Shown: positions 53,275 to 64,000, counted from the first letter of the stretch. The stretch is DNA of 64,000 nt from Arctopsyche grandis (GCF_051622035.1 NC_135360.1:28847206-28911205), one strand, 5' to 3'. Program-made: numbers and translations. Notes: generated by a model from the letters alone, not told the origin.

Positions 53275-54690
53275 TAATGGTGCGTACACACAGGCCCAAC
53301 GAAGGCAAGCGGAATGGATTCGGCGATGGCTACTATACGTTTGGTTAATAAAACGTTCGATCTTTTCATTGTTGTTAAAATGTAATGCTCACAATCAATA
53401 AAATCAATAAAAGTAAGTGCCAAGCCACAATCTAAAATATTCAGCAGTTAGGGATTTCCATTGAAAAATTCTGCTATGGTTACAAATTCAGAAATTCCGG
53501 TGTAAAACAGTCTATATAAACATTGACACGAATTACACGACCCATGTTCAATGCATTTTATTTTCAATGCTACCTAGAAAGCGGGTAGTGTTCTTGTTTA
53601 TTTTTTACATACTCAAAAAACAACGCCTATCAGCGTATTTCAGGCTCATGGAATTGTTGGCAAAACACCAATCGACGTTGGCCAGCATTCAAAGGGTTAA
53701 TACAACGAAATAAAAATTAAATGTCGAAAATTAAATTAAATATTAAAATTAAAATTAAAATTATTATATTAAATATCGAAATTTAAAACAACATACACAA
53801 TTTAAATAAATTTTTGAGATTGATCTAAAATTAAATGAACGACAATCAGGTGGTCCTCGATTAAAGATGTTTTGACTTACGACGATTTGCACTTACGACC
53901 AGAGAAATATTATAATTTGTGCGATTACGACCGAAAAAAAACCAATGATTCTCCGAAAATTATTTTTATTTAAATTTTAACATAATAATTATAATTTTAA
54001 TTTTGATTTTTGATTTAAACTTCGATATTAAATTTTTATTTCGATATTTTGTACGCCACTGGTAAACACCGGAATTTCTGAATTTATAACTAGTGGCTGG
54101 ACCCACAGCGCGCCGTTTTTTGCTCAATTGTTGTAAATGCTTTGCTAAAGGTTCGCCGAACCTTTTTTTTTTGTACTCTAGCTTTGTAAATAGAGCCAAA
54201 CCGCCCCGATTCCTGGAAAAAGCACGGTCTGTTTGTAGTCTATTTATAACCAAAGCAGAATCTCTCAATAAAAATCCCTAATGGCTGAGTATTTTAGATT
54301 GAGGCTTGGCATTTAGATTGTGAGCATTACATTTTAATAACAATGAAGAAGATCGAACTAGTTTTGGAAAAATACATTCATTAATAGACTTCTTTTGTTT
54401 ATTATATATTGTTGCAAGATATACATATTAGAGAGTCTAAACACACCTTTAAAAAACTCGAAATCTTCGGCGGTAGTTATCTAGGGTTTGTTTGGATAAG
54501 CTATAATTTATATACCTTATTTCTATTGGATTTCTAAATAATTCTATGTAGTTGGAAACGTTGGTGAAATTTTCAGCGTGACGGGCTTTCAACATAAAAG
54601 ACGTCAACACTCAAAGGGTTAAACGAACGTGTGTAGTCATCACCGAATGCACTCCGCTTGCCTTCGTTGGACCTGTGTGTACGCACCATA
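53275..54690. mobile_element. Element with long imperfect terminal inverted repeats
   Basis: The left end ATGGTGCGTACACACAGG...CAACGAAGGCAAGCGGAATG returns inverted at 54635-54690. Further inside, TAAAATGTAATGCTCACAAT and CTAAAATATTCAGC (53377-53452), GGGATTTCCATTG, TTCTGCTATGGTTACAAATT and CAGAAATTCCGGTG (to about 53500) all have reverse-complement partners between 54047 and 54345. The right arm is longer because of a MITE at 54090-54242 and about 260 bp of extra sequence at 54370-54630. No transposase frame. Confidence 0.6.
54090..54242. mobile_element. CTAG-family MITE, copy c
   Basis: 153 bp, CTAGTGGCTGG to GTAGTCTA, flanked by TTTATAA (54083-54089 and 54243-54249). The opposite arm of the host inverted repeat preserves the empty site (GGTTACAAATTCAG). 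Shares a long interior with copy a. Confidence 0.8.
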
Positions 54691-55387
54691 ACATCACGCG
54701 CAGTTTCAGGTATCGTAGTAAAGTACGCCGAGTATAAATTGGCATTAACGAATACTACTTTGGAAAGGCGTTATAGGCGTAAAGGGTAACGCTGCGTGAT
54801 GAACCATAATGTATGTGGGCTTACAAGAAGTGCGTTCATGGCCTCGTGGATCTTTCTCCCTTTCATTTCATCCCTACCCCCCCCCCTCCCCTCCACCCCG
54901 AGGGATACACACGGTGTACAAATGACGTTATTTATATTCGGAATCGGGAAGACACCGTCGCCGAAAATACGGTGGTCATAAACTAGGAAAACGGATTTCC
55001 CTAATGTGGGAAATTACTTTTGGTGTCGGCCTGACGCGTTAATAATTCGACCCCGCCTCCTTCCTGGTTTTCCTGCATCCCTTTAGGTACCTTCGCTCCT
55101 TGCCCCCGGGCGCAGTCGTGGGGATGGGATGAGGGTGTCTCTTGCCTCTCTTTTTCTGCCGCCACTAAATTATAGCCGGTGACACTTTTGTGTGATTTGG
55201 CGAAATTGCGGAACCGAACGTTAATGGTGGGAAATGGGTGTTTTGTTCAAGAGCGCGTGGGTGCGAGGGGAGGATTGTTGTGGCATCCTGGTCCCTCGAC
55301 GTGTGTGCAAAACGGATCGTTTAGAATTTTCACGATTTGACAATTGAAATAGTGTCCGGTTTTCTTACTACGTACATATGTACACGT
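54691..55387. other. Unassigned, GC-rich
   Basis: The most GC-rich stretch of the window (about 54780-55320), with C-rich tracts near 54880. Open frames are short (54796-54981, 61 codons) and unrecognised. It could be a CpG-rich regulatory block; no promoter motif is evident. Confidence 0.3.
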
Positions 55388-55840
55388 GTATTTTATTTTA
55401 TTTTTATATAGATATATACCAGGAAAGCTTGACAGGAAGACCCCCCATGCGCCTTCCTGGACAATAAATTACAAACAATGCAGCATTTTATTATTACATA
55501 AATCACTGTATTTCTAGAAACTGAAGAACACGAAATAACAATTAATTAATTACAAAATTAATCCATTGAGACATCTATGGATTTAGATTTTGTACATAAT
55601 TTTTACAAATTATACCGACAATAAATACAGAAGATTTGTGACGGCAGGAAAGTTGATTTTTTGCCAATTTTGAGGAGCCGTTTCAACAATGATCAGATAA
55701 AATTGGCAAACTTTGAATAAGAAATGATCGATTAGGAGTCACAAATACCCCCAAATCTAACCAGCAGTATGGCGGATCGAACCCACTGATCACTTGGTGC
55801 TAAACATACACGCTACCATTAAGTCACTCTGCTGTCTGCT
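55388..55840 (-). mobile_element. SINE A relative, full copy
   Basis: Tail TTTTATTTTTATATAGATAT, 3' hairpin with a partly mutated stem (CCAGGAAAGC / GCCTTCCTGG), body (ATCTATGGATTTAG, GACGGCAGGAAAGTTG), and head (minus strand: GCAGACAGCAGAGTGACTTA, B box GGGTTCGATCCGCC). It groups with the 44.66- and 63.1-kb copies. Confidence 0.75.
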
Positions 55841-56148
55841 AATTCTATCTGAAAATTTTGGCTAATCTGCTAATTAAATATTTTTAAATGTAAAATTTTA
55901 TAGCACGATTCGGGGCAAAATCGTAATAAAAGTGGTATTTGGTCACCGCACACCTCGCACCGCTTCCCTTACATGCCACGGACTCTCCCCCCTCCCCCCC
56001 ACTGTACGCACAAACCTTAAGAAATTTTTTTATCACACTTATTATATATGTACATCTATGTCTACGTGATCATATGAGCCGTTGCATTTGAAAGTGGAAA
56101 AAGTCCACTTTTCTTCATTTCGAGAAATATTTCGCTAAACATTATATA
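55841..56148. other. Unassigned spacer
   Basis: Contains a C-rich patch near 55985-56000 and a segment near 56090-56120 shared with about 23050-23100. No gene. Confidence 0.3.
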
Positions 56149-56743
56149 CTAGCGTTGTGCCCTATGATATGTCATCGCATGGACTATGGCATATTATGTT
56201 ATTAAATAATAAATAAATAAAAGAAATGTGTAGGTCATGGTTCGATCCGCATTGCGGTCGTATTTTTTCAAATAACTTTAAAATTTAATTAATTCAACTT
56301 CCTACTAAAATAACTACATATGTACTTACCTACCTATGTACATGTAAACAATATAAAACACCAATAGAAAAAATAATTAATTAATTTTCAATAGATGGTG
56401 TTAAATGCTCTGAGACTATTTTCCTAGAGGAAACATTGGTAGCAAGCAGTATATATACAGGTTTTTTCTTGATTCGTTATTATATTCGTACATTTTGTTG
56501 GGAGTGTTATAACTAGTCACCGGAGCCTGAGGGGGCCGTGTATTGTTCAAAGGTTGTAAATGCATTGTTAAAGGTTTGCCGAACAATGGATAGCACTGTG
56601 ACTATCCTACCTCTAGTTACAACTAGGACGTACATATATACATATGTATGTATGTATGTCGAATCAAAACGACTATTATACGACGGCGAGCGTTATCGCA
56701 GACAGACACACACACATACAGAATAGCGCTATTATATATATGA
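56149..56743 (-). mobile_element. Non-autonomous Helitron, upstream member of a tandem pair
   Basis: On the minus strand: 5' TCATATATATAATAGCGCTA, with CTGTCTGCGATAACGCTCG; 3' GGGCACAACGCTAG followed by T. It holds a B-box-like GGTTCGATCC (plus strand, 56240) and is interrupted by the CTAG MITE at 56513-56616. No open frame. Confidence 0.65.
56513..56616. mobile_element. CTAG-family MITE, copy d
   Basis: 104 bp, CTAGTCACCGGAGCC to CTACCTCTAG. Flanks TTATAA and TTACAA. It shares GGTTGTAAATGCATTGTTAA and the start GTCACCGGA with copy b (inverted). Confidence 0.7.
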
Positions 56744-57164
56744 TTAGTGTTGTACCCGTTGGCATATTCAGTTATTAAATAAAAAAAATTAAGAGAAATG
56801 TGTCATCGTTCATGCGTTTGATCCCCACACGGTCGAATTTTTTAAAAATACATTTAATTTAATATTTATACTTAATTGATTAATACGAAAAAAAGGTAAA
56901 CCTATCCACCTACACAAATAGAAAAGTTAATTAATTAAATAAATTTTCAATATATGGCGGTAAATTATTTCAGTATATTTGTCAAGCGGAAACATTAGTA
57001 GCGATCAGTATATATAGAACTTTTTTTCTTTTGTTATTATATTTTCGTATACGTTTTGGATGTGACTTGCATATGTATGTCAAATCGAAACAACTATTAT
57101 AGTACGACGAGCGTTATCTCAGACAGACAGACACACATATAGAATAGCGAAATTATATATATGA
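56744..57164 (-). mobile_element. Non-autonomous Helitron, downstream member of the pair
   Basis: 421 bp. On the minus strand A|TCATATATATAATTTCGCTA ... ACGGGTACAACACTAA|T, a legal CTRR end. Colinear with 56149-56743: ACGCTCGTCGTACTATAATA, the TTTAATT-rich middle, CGACCGTGTGGGGATCAAAC. Its 3' end lies at the first base after the neighbour's TC. Confidence 0.7.
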
Positions 57165-58849
57165 TATGATATATGATGATAATGTTTTGCGTTTATCAAT
57201 ATTTAAAAATAATGGTAGCCTGTAATACGTTTATTCTGATTTTCCGAGTTTCTGGACACATCGAGTTAAAATTATGTAAGTCAAACAGAAATAGTGTTTT
57301 TGGAACTTTGGATTTGGATTTCCGCCACTTTTAAATATAACGGCTCATACACTACATATGTATGCGTGTTACTGAAAATGCATTTATAAATAAATAAATA
57401 AAAATTAAATCCCAGCAATTTGGGAATTGATTTATCACAACATTTACTTGCCAAAAATTTTGAAACTAATGTCTAAGTAGTCGAGTCCATTAATCTGTAG
57501 TAAAGTTTCTTGTAATTAAGTACGTGTTCCATTTGCACATGTACCTATTCTATAGATTAAAATATATTTTAAAGGTATATTGTATACTGAATCCAACATA
57601 CATTGTTATGTACGTATATATGTCCAAACGCAGTTTTTTTTATTAATAACTAATACCGAGAATCGGAATAGCATGAAAGTGGCATTCACTCGGAACAAAT
57701 TCCATAAGAGTCTTAAAATTAAATTCAACAGTTTAAATCAGTCTTTCTACGTAACTCACTTAAAGTATTATATAATATTTTCAGACTAGAATGTGGTGCC
57801 GTGCCATAGTTGGCGTGAACCGATGATGGGTGAAAATTAACAATGGCGTTTAAGTTTGACGAGCCAAAGCCAAATTTTAGGTGTTAATGGAGCTGCCAGC
57901 TTGGGTTTTCACTCCCACCATTTTTTTTTCATCGGTCTCTAACATTTTACTTAACTTTTTAAACGTAATCTTGTGTGTGTTCATTTTTGCCCGACGCCCC
58001 AGTTAAATAAGATAGCGTGACTTGGCGTTAAAACAAGAACAATTTTTTGCGCCACGTTGCCGGGGTAAACAACGCCCCCGAAAAGAAACGAAAGAAACGA
58101 AATAAAAAAGGCTTACTTATACACTTTATGCTCGTATCGATTACTAGACGAAAAATAATAAAAAAAGAGTAAGCATTCGATAGTGAATTCAGATAGAGTC
58201 GCGCCATAAACGTCTTATTTATACCATGGAGAAATTTGGACGCGCAAATGTATGCTCGTGGTTTATGTGACGTTGATGGTTTTTTTATATACCGAGAGGA
58301 ACTTTATCAGTTTTCTGAGATAGTATGAGAATATTGTGTTTTTTATTTTGTTGTTTAACAATATACGAGACGGCGTAACGAGCGGTATGAAGATAAAACC
58401 GTAATATTTTTTCCGATCTTCACCGTATGTATTGACATTTAACTTGCAATCACGTACGTTATATCTACATAATATACACATGAGTATAATCTATTCGTCT
58501 AGAAATTCATTATTAAAATATAATACGAATCCACATACACAGTAGACGATTCCATTTTATCATATTGCGTGCATAAATTGATAAGAACAGGCAATGTGCC
58601 ACAATTGTATAAGTGCTCCTTTTATTGAAATACATATACACGACAATTATACAAATTAAATGGTTTCTCAATTAAACGAAGAATATAACAAATAATGTAT
58701 TGTACTATTTAATGAGTGGTATGTCAAAAATGAAACTTTTAAATGTCAAGTCCACCAAAATAACGTTTTTATCAATTCAGCAGAATAAGATTTTAGCACC
58801 AATAGGATACTTACATACATATGTACATATATATGCATTTTAAATAAAT
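57165..58849. other. No gene seen
   Basis: AT-rich with several short frames (57580-57789 plus; 58263-58481 minus). No recognised domains and no repeat family of the window. Confidence 0.4.
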
Positions 58850-59412
58850 TTTTATTTATTTATTTACTACAGTTAAGCTACATATATTGTCATCACACAT
58901 ATGTATACTCCAGGGTGTAAATATACCGAGGAAATATATGTACATATATGAGAAAATAATAATAAAAGATACAAAAAAATATGAATGAAATAAAATAAAG
59001 CATGAAATAATGTAAAGTAAAGAACAAAAACAATCGAAAAAAACATCGATGCGATATTTATTTATTTATTAATTACTATGTTGCCAAAGTGTCAATTTGT
59101 CTAAACAAAAAAAGAAAAAAGTATATGTACATTAAGATGAAAATAAAATAAAACTAGCATAAATATAAAACAAATACAATAATACATAAAACACGTTACG
59201 TTCTCAAACTCTAAACCAGATCGGCATATTTTAGATTGAACATAGATCTGGTTGAGGAGCTTAAAGTCTAGAGCAACATGCGACGAAACCATCAAATTGG
59301 TACGTGATCCAGAAGAAGAGAACAAATTGCGGCATCTAATGTGCCTGAGTTGGCTGGGAATATTGAAGCTTAATTTGAGGAAGCAAGAATTTGAGAACTG
59401 CTCACCAACCAA
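58850..59412 (-). pseudogene. LINE L: ORF2 C-terminus and 3' UTR
   Basis: The minus-strand frame from 59412 reads FSNSCFLKLSFNIPSQLRHI, RCRNLFSSSGSRTNLMVSSH and VALDFKLLNQI. This is the FNIPxxLRxxRxRxLFxxxxxRTNxxxxSPxxxxxKLLN pattern found at the end of many insect LINE ORF2 proteins. The downstream part is A/T-rich 3' UTR toward 58850. Different from LINE E and J. Confidence 0.5.
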
Positions 59413-59710
59413 CTAGTAATTTATAAAAATTGTGTATATGTATTTATGTACATACATACATTGTATATGAGATGGAAAATCCGTAAGTGTGTGTATAGAA
59501 CTGTTTATTATTTACTGCACTGATTGACTTTATACTATGCTCGTTGAATCAAATGTTCTGACTGACTGTTTCATATCGGCTTGTCTGGCATTTCTGTCGT
59601 ATTGCAAACATTATTATAGCTTTTTTGTACCTATGACAATGTGAAGAGTAAAATTAGAATATGGGAGCTTGAAAGATAAGTGAGGTGTACATACATATGT
59701 ATATAACTGA
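59413..59710. other. Unassigned spacer
   Basis: Nothing recognised. Confidence 0.3.
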
Positions 59711-60040
59711 TTGTGTTTTATGAGTGGAATTTTGATCTTCTCTCTTCCATTTCGGCCTCGCAGTGATGTTTTGTATTTTCGGCTGGTTCTTGTATGTACA
59801 TATGTATATATTGGTGCTGGCTGTAGATGCAAGACATTCCCTATTTTGTATGTTTTTTTTGATATTTTTACTGCTATTATTATAATGCTATTGTTTATTA
59901 TGATTATTTGTGAATGTATTTTTGTCCGTGTATATATCTATATATTTTTTATTTTTCTGTATATCTCTGTATTTTTTCAACCATTGTGGCGCATCTGGGA
60001 CTCCTGTATTGCCACAATGGTCCAAACTTAAACTTAAATT
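59711..60040 (+). mobile_element. LINE E 3' UTR with terminal hairpin, plus strand
   Basis: TTTTATGAGTGGAATTTTGA just after the position of the ORF stop in other copies, then CAGTGATGTTTTGTATTTT, GCAAGACATTCCC, a T-rich stretch, and the hairpin at 59981-60020 (stem CCATTGTGGC / GCCACAATGG, 20-nt loop GCATCTGGGACTCCTGTATT), then TCCAAACTTAAACTTAAATT. 5' truncated just beyond the ORF. Open frames here are incidental. Confidence 0.8.
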
Positions 60041-61739
60041 ATTTAATACACACTGTCATTTTTTAAATTACTTGGTTAAAAAACCAAGATTTCTTTATTA
60101 TCATAAAAACGTTACATTTATGTTATCGGTAGATATATTTGAAAACTACAGATTAAATTATGGAACGATGATGAATTTAAAATGAGATACGTAGAACTTT
60201 GTTTCACTAATTAACTTTGGTTCACTTTGTTCTGCTGCTGTGGTGACCCTCAATTGCGGGATCGATATTAATGACTATCACTCTCGGAGTCTCGATGGTG
60301 ACGACTAACTTATGTGATCGAATCGTGATCTACAATATATATGTAAATGATTTTTATCTTTTGGGTTGGGCAAAGTCCAGTACTCCTATCTTTTCTGACT
60401 ATCCCTTTACAGGAATTTTAATTGACTTGTTACTCACGTATATGAATGTAAGAAAGTGAATTTGATTATTGTGGGAACTGCATTGATAAGCGAGGTACAT
60501 AAGTTGTTATATAAATACACATACGTATTCAAATCAGTCAAAATTTCGAGGACAAACTTTCTCATGGACAAATTTTATCTATTGTTACTACGGCCTTCAT
60601 CTTTAAAGTAAAAATAATCCAAACGATTTTTAATTATCATCATAAGTTTCAGTTTTCAGTTGATTTTTTTTGTTAGCTTCGTACTTATTCATATAAAAAT
60701 TTATTTTTAGAATGTTTTATTTGAAAGCATTACAAGAATTCTAAAAAAATCAATGGTACTATTGTAAAACATGAAAAATTTTCGATTGTTGATAGTAAAA
60801 CGCAGAGAATGTCGCGTGTTGTCCACATTGAATTTCGTAGTTTTTCCGTGCGTACAACTACCCTTAATATTATGGTAAACTTCGGCTATGAAATCCGTTT
60901 ATGGCGATAGAAATAATCCCATAGGAAAAGGGGGAGACGTCGAGAGTTGTAAAACTATTTCCCAGCATTGAGCAAAAAATAAAGGAAAAAATAGCACCGT
61001 GCGTTTAATTGAACGAATGCACGACAGTCACCAATTTAAATAAGCACTCGAGCTTTTTACGACTTAATAAACTTCGATCAAGATGAAGGTATTTTCCCGG
61101 CGTTTTCCCATACGAATACGAATAAATACATACACATTGTGAACTTTATACATCACGTGAAACCGACCACACATAATGCCGAATGAATAATTGTAAATAT
61201 ATATTTTTATTACCGTTATCGGATTAACCTGCTATTTTCATTTTTTCACAAAAACAAACATGCGAATCACCAATATCGGCGATTTATTGCGAATGCTTTT
61301 CAGCGACGACAATGTTGGCCCGTTGTTGTTGTTTTTGTATTAAATCGTGGAAAGCGTGAAAGCGGTTTTTCAAAATGCCATCCGTATGATTATTATTACT
61401 ATTATTATAACAGGCTCGTATACAACGTGGTGAAAAATTATTTTCACGTGTATTGTACACGCGCTCTTGTGCGAAATGTTGTACACGCTGGCACTTATGA
61501 ATTTTTAGTTTATTATTATTGCGGATCTTTCGGAATGGGGTGCTCGGAAATAATTGATGTTCGTTGAGGGAAACGAGCATGTCAGTCGTTACGACAAAAT
61601 TATGTTTCAATATTTCAAAGAAAAGCCGCGTCTCGTATAACGTAAGCGTTTGTTCGTAAGTGCTTTTTCATTTAACGAATTATTTTTTTTACATCTACTA
61701 ATATATAATTTCGAAAGAGACTTTGTATGTATATATATT
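60041..61739. other. No gene seen; a Helitron fragment at 60540-60600
   Basis: AATCAGTCAAAATTTCGAGG and ATCTATTGTTACTACG at 60540-60600 match the 5' part of the 3.4-kb Helitron. The GC-richer patch 61280-61660 has a 108-codon minus-strand frame (61284-61610) with glutamine and asparagine runs; no domain recognised and probably not a gene. Confidence 0.35.
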
Positions 61740-61910
61740 AATTTAAAGTTTGGACTATTGTAGCATTACAGGAATTCCTAATGCGCCACAATGGTCAAAA
61801 ATATAACAGAAAAGAAAAGAAACAAAATAAAAACTAAAGAAATCAGACATAACAGAAACAAAACATACATATACACAAACAACTAATAATAATAATTACA
61901 AATTATAAAA

Positions 61911-62404
61911 GGTTGTGGCTATTTGCAGGTACTATATATGCAAATTATTGGCTATTTGCAGGTACTATATCTGCGACAGGCGCAATGCCTTCTGCGCATG
62001 CGCGTGAACTGTCACTGTCAGCGTATTTACTGTTAAAATTTTGTTTTAAACGTCTTAAAATTTAGTTCGAACTCGTAAAGTGACGTAGAATAAAAAATAT
62101 AATCTAAATTAGTTAATATTATTAGTTGTTAGAAAATTATTATCATATATAACGTATAATACCTACATACATACAAGTACATGCCGCGAACTAGCTAAAT
62201 GATATAAATCTATTATAATAACGTGCGAAATTTATTTGCCTCATGTATAATGAACGATTGATTAAACAAGTCTAGCATACATAAAATGTATGAAATTTGC
62301 GCCTGTCGCAGATATAAAACCTGCAAATAGCCAATAATTTGCAGATAAAGTACCTGCAAATAGCCAATAATTCGTAGATATAGTACCTGCAAATAGCCAC
62401 AACC
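61911..62404. mobile_element. Mutator-like MITE in LINE E, 9-bp TSD
   Basis: 494 bp with terminal inverted repeats starting GGTTGTGGCTATTTGCAGGT on both ends. Arms contain subrepeats of GGCTATTTGCAGGTACTATA (two at the left, three at the right) and a common CAGATA...GCGACAGGCGCAA stretch. ATTATAAAA is duplicated at 61902-61910 and 62405-62413. The related LINE E copy near 18965 (inverse) shows the unoccupied site. No transposase. Confidence 0.85.
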
Positions 62405-62700
62405 ATTATAAAAAACAACAAAGAATGTCTTATAAAAGAAAAGAGAGAAAGAAAAATAAATATAAACATATGTATATATATGTACACAGACAATAATACA
62501 TTTATACATAATCATAAAAAAAAACAATAGCAATTATAATAGCAGATACGTAAAAATATCAAATATAAAATATTACATAAGGAATGCCTTACACCTACAG
62601 CCAGTTTCAATAAATAAGAACCAACTGCAAATACAAAACATCCCTGTGAGGCCCAAATGCTATAGAGTAAATCAAAATTCCACTCATAAATCACAATCAA

Positions 62701-62880
62701 TCATGAAAACAATGATGAGCGCAGACTACCAGATAAATGGGTTAGAGTAATATCCGACAATTTACGCTCACTAAGATGGAAAATATCACAATCAGTCTCG
62801 GCAGCAACGATTTCATTAAGAAGTCGAATAGCTCTTGGAATAGGAGCCATTCGAAAAAGAACTGTGCGGGCAGGAGATAC
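62701..62880 (-). pseudogene. LINE E ORF2 C-terminus, partial
   Basis: The minus strand reads AVSPARTVLFRMAPIPRAIR, LLNEIVAAETDCDIFHLSER, KLSDITLTHLSGSLRSSLFS and TGA (62701-62703). Sixty codons free of stops, 5' truncated. The PARTxxFRxxPxxRAIRLLNEI core is a typical LINE ORF2 C-terminal block. Confidence 0.7.
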
Positions 62881-63133
62881 AGCCTGTATTTATAACAGTC
62901 AATTTTATAAAAAAAAACAAATGAACATTCAAATAAATTTACATAAAATAAAGCTATTCAAATAAATTTAATCAAAGGTTAACTATATAGATTAGTCATG
63001 TTTAAGCGGTTTATCAAGCGAAGCCGGGTAAAACCACTAGTAATCAATAAAGTCTTGACAAGGTTTTGATAAAATAAACAGCTATCTATTCATTTATTTT
63101 TGTACGCACACGATTGTAATTCAAAAATATTAT

Positions 63134-63340
63134 ATTTATTTATTTTACATAGATATATACCAGACAGGCCTAACAAGCAGACCACAATGCGCCTACCTAG
63201 ATAATTAATTACAAATATTGCAGTATTTTTATTACATAAATCGCTATATTTTGAGAGGCTTAAGAATACAAAATAAAAATAAAAATTAATTAATTAATGA
63301 ATAAATACATCTATGGATTTATGGACTTCAACTTTAGCAT
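63134..63340 (-). mobile_element. SINE A relative, 3' half
   Basis: ACATAGATATATACCAGACA, GCGCCTACCTAGATAATTAA, GCAGTATTTTTATTACATAA, ATCTATGGATTTATGGACTT. The hairpin stem is eroded. Groups with the 55.4-kb copy; the head is missing. Confidence 0.65.
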
Positions 63341-64000
63341 ATACATATCTCCGAAAAAAAATAGATTTTTTTCATTTATGGATAAGTGAATGATACAGTT
63401 TCAATGTACATATACGATGATTTCAATACATTAAAAACTTGTCTATATGTGTCATAACATGTATGTAAGTAATGCTCATCTTATTGAGATAAAAACACTA
63501 TATTTTTGCTGCTGATATTAAGATACTTTTAAACTTTTTCATTTATGTAAGCAAAATGGTAAAAAATACGATATTAAAATTCATATATTTATTTTTAGCA
63601 CAGCTTGTTTTCTAAAAATCAACATATGTAATTACGAAATTGAGGAAGGTTTGATGTTTTATTTTTATATACAATGATTTAAATATAAAATATAATTCAA
63701 TGTATATTTGTACAAGAATAGTGTATTTTTCCAGAGCTTAAAGTAGTAAAACGGATCAATAACTACATACATAAATAGTATGAGGCAAAATGAAAAAAGC
63801 AAAGTATTAGTGATTTTTCCGACGGTATAAGTGTTATTTTTCAGAATGAACAATTCAATACATAAATTATTTGAAAAGAGATCAACTGCGATCTTCGTTT
63901 GATGTGCTTTCTGTATTTCTATATCTGAACTGCAACTTTGAACCGGACGCAATTAAAAACAACATCGTTACATTATATTAAAGTTGCTCTTCAAATATAC
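63341..64000. other. No gene seen
   Basis: AT-rich to the end of the window. The minus-strand frame 63665-63952 has a hydrophobic stretch but no recognisable family. Confidence 0.35.

Larger units (their letters stand above)
61740..62880 (-). mobile_element. LINE E, longest copy, split by a MITE
   Basis: On the minus strand: ORF2 C-terminus (62880-62701), 3' UTR, terminal hairpin (GACCATTGTGGC ... GCTACAATAGTC with some decay) at 61747-61792, then TTTAAATTAATATATATAC. The 494-bp MITE at 61911-62404 interrupts the 3' UTR. This copy ties the ORF end, 3' UTR and hairpin into one element. Confidence 0.8.

Noticed and set aside
61284..61610. 108-codon frame with Gln/Asn runs
   Set aside because: Simple-sequence bias (GTT/ATT repeats), no domain, no splice or repeat context. 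Kept only as unassigned.

Overview
The window looks like AT-rich nuclear DNA of an arthropod, most likely an insect. Support: a BEL/Pao LTR retrotransposon, jockey-like and RTE-like non-LTR fragments, tRNA-derived SINEs, short non-autonomous Helitrons, a mariner relic, many MITE-like elements and abundant TACATACATATGTATG-type microsatellites. The order of insect cannot be fixed by eye. I found no convincing host gene. The window reads as a repeat-dense intergenic or intronic stretch in which nearly everything recognisable is mobile DNA or its debris, often nested.

Layout. 0-9 kb: Helitrons (1.6-2.4, 3.4-4.0 kb), small hairpins, SINE pieces, jockey-like 3' ends and a MITE. 9.4-10.5 kb: a chimeric retrocopy between identical 175-bp direct repeats. 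11-14 kb: SINE, a LINE carrying a Mutator-like MITE, a Helitron end, a CACTG-type MITE. 16.6-17.4 kb: a foldback-like element filled with a 14-bp minisatellite. 18.6-23.4 kb: SINEs, LINE ends, a partial LTR, a CTAG MITE. 23.59-30.88 kb: a complete, young BEL/Pao element with near-identical LTRs, a 5-bp target duplication and one 1506-codon polyprotein ORF that has lost the reverse transcriptase core in frame. 31.8-32.1 kb: mariner relic. 33-41.8 kb: nested LINE/SINE insertions, Helitrons and a solo LTR. 42.7-47.7 kb: a pair of related SINE-like repeats, RTE relics, a SINE with a long-duplication insertion, a second foldback-like locus. 49-57 kb: MITEs, SINEs, a long inverted-repeat element, two head-to-tail Helitrons. 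58.8-63.3 kb: LINE 3' ends, one split by a 494-bp MITE.

How the parts relate. A LINE family (here LINE E) ends in a 3' hairpin with a 10-bp stem and a 20-nt loop. The dominant tRNA-derived SINE ends in a hairpin of the same design: nearly the same loop, but a stem changed at four adjacent base pairs with matching changes on the other side. A second SINE-like repeat uses the LINE version of the stem. This fits LINE-driven SINE mobilisation through a recognised 3' RNA structure. The BEL copy cannot make its own reverse transcriptase, so recent mobility implies help in trans.

All element names (SINE A, LINE E/J/K/L, CTAG MITE and so on) are labels for this window only. Repeat boundaries were read by eye; most should be taken as good to about 10-30 bp unless a target duplication is quoted.
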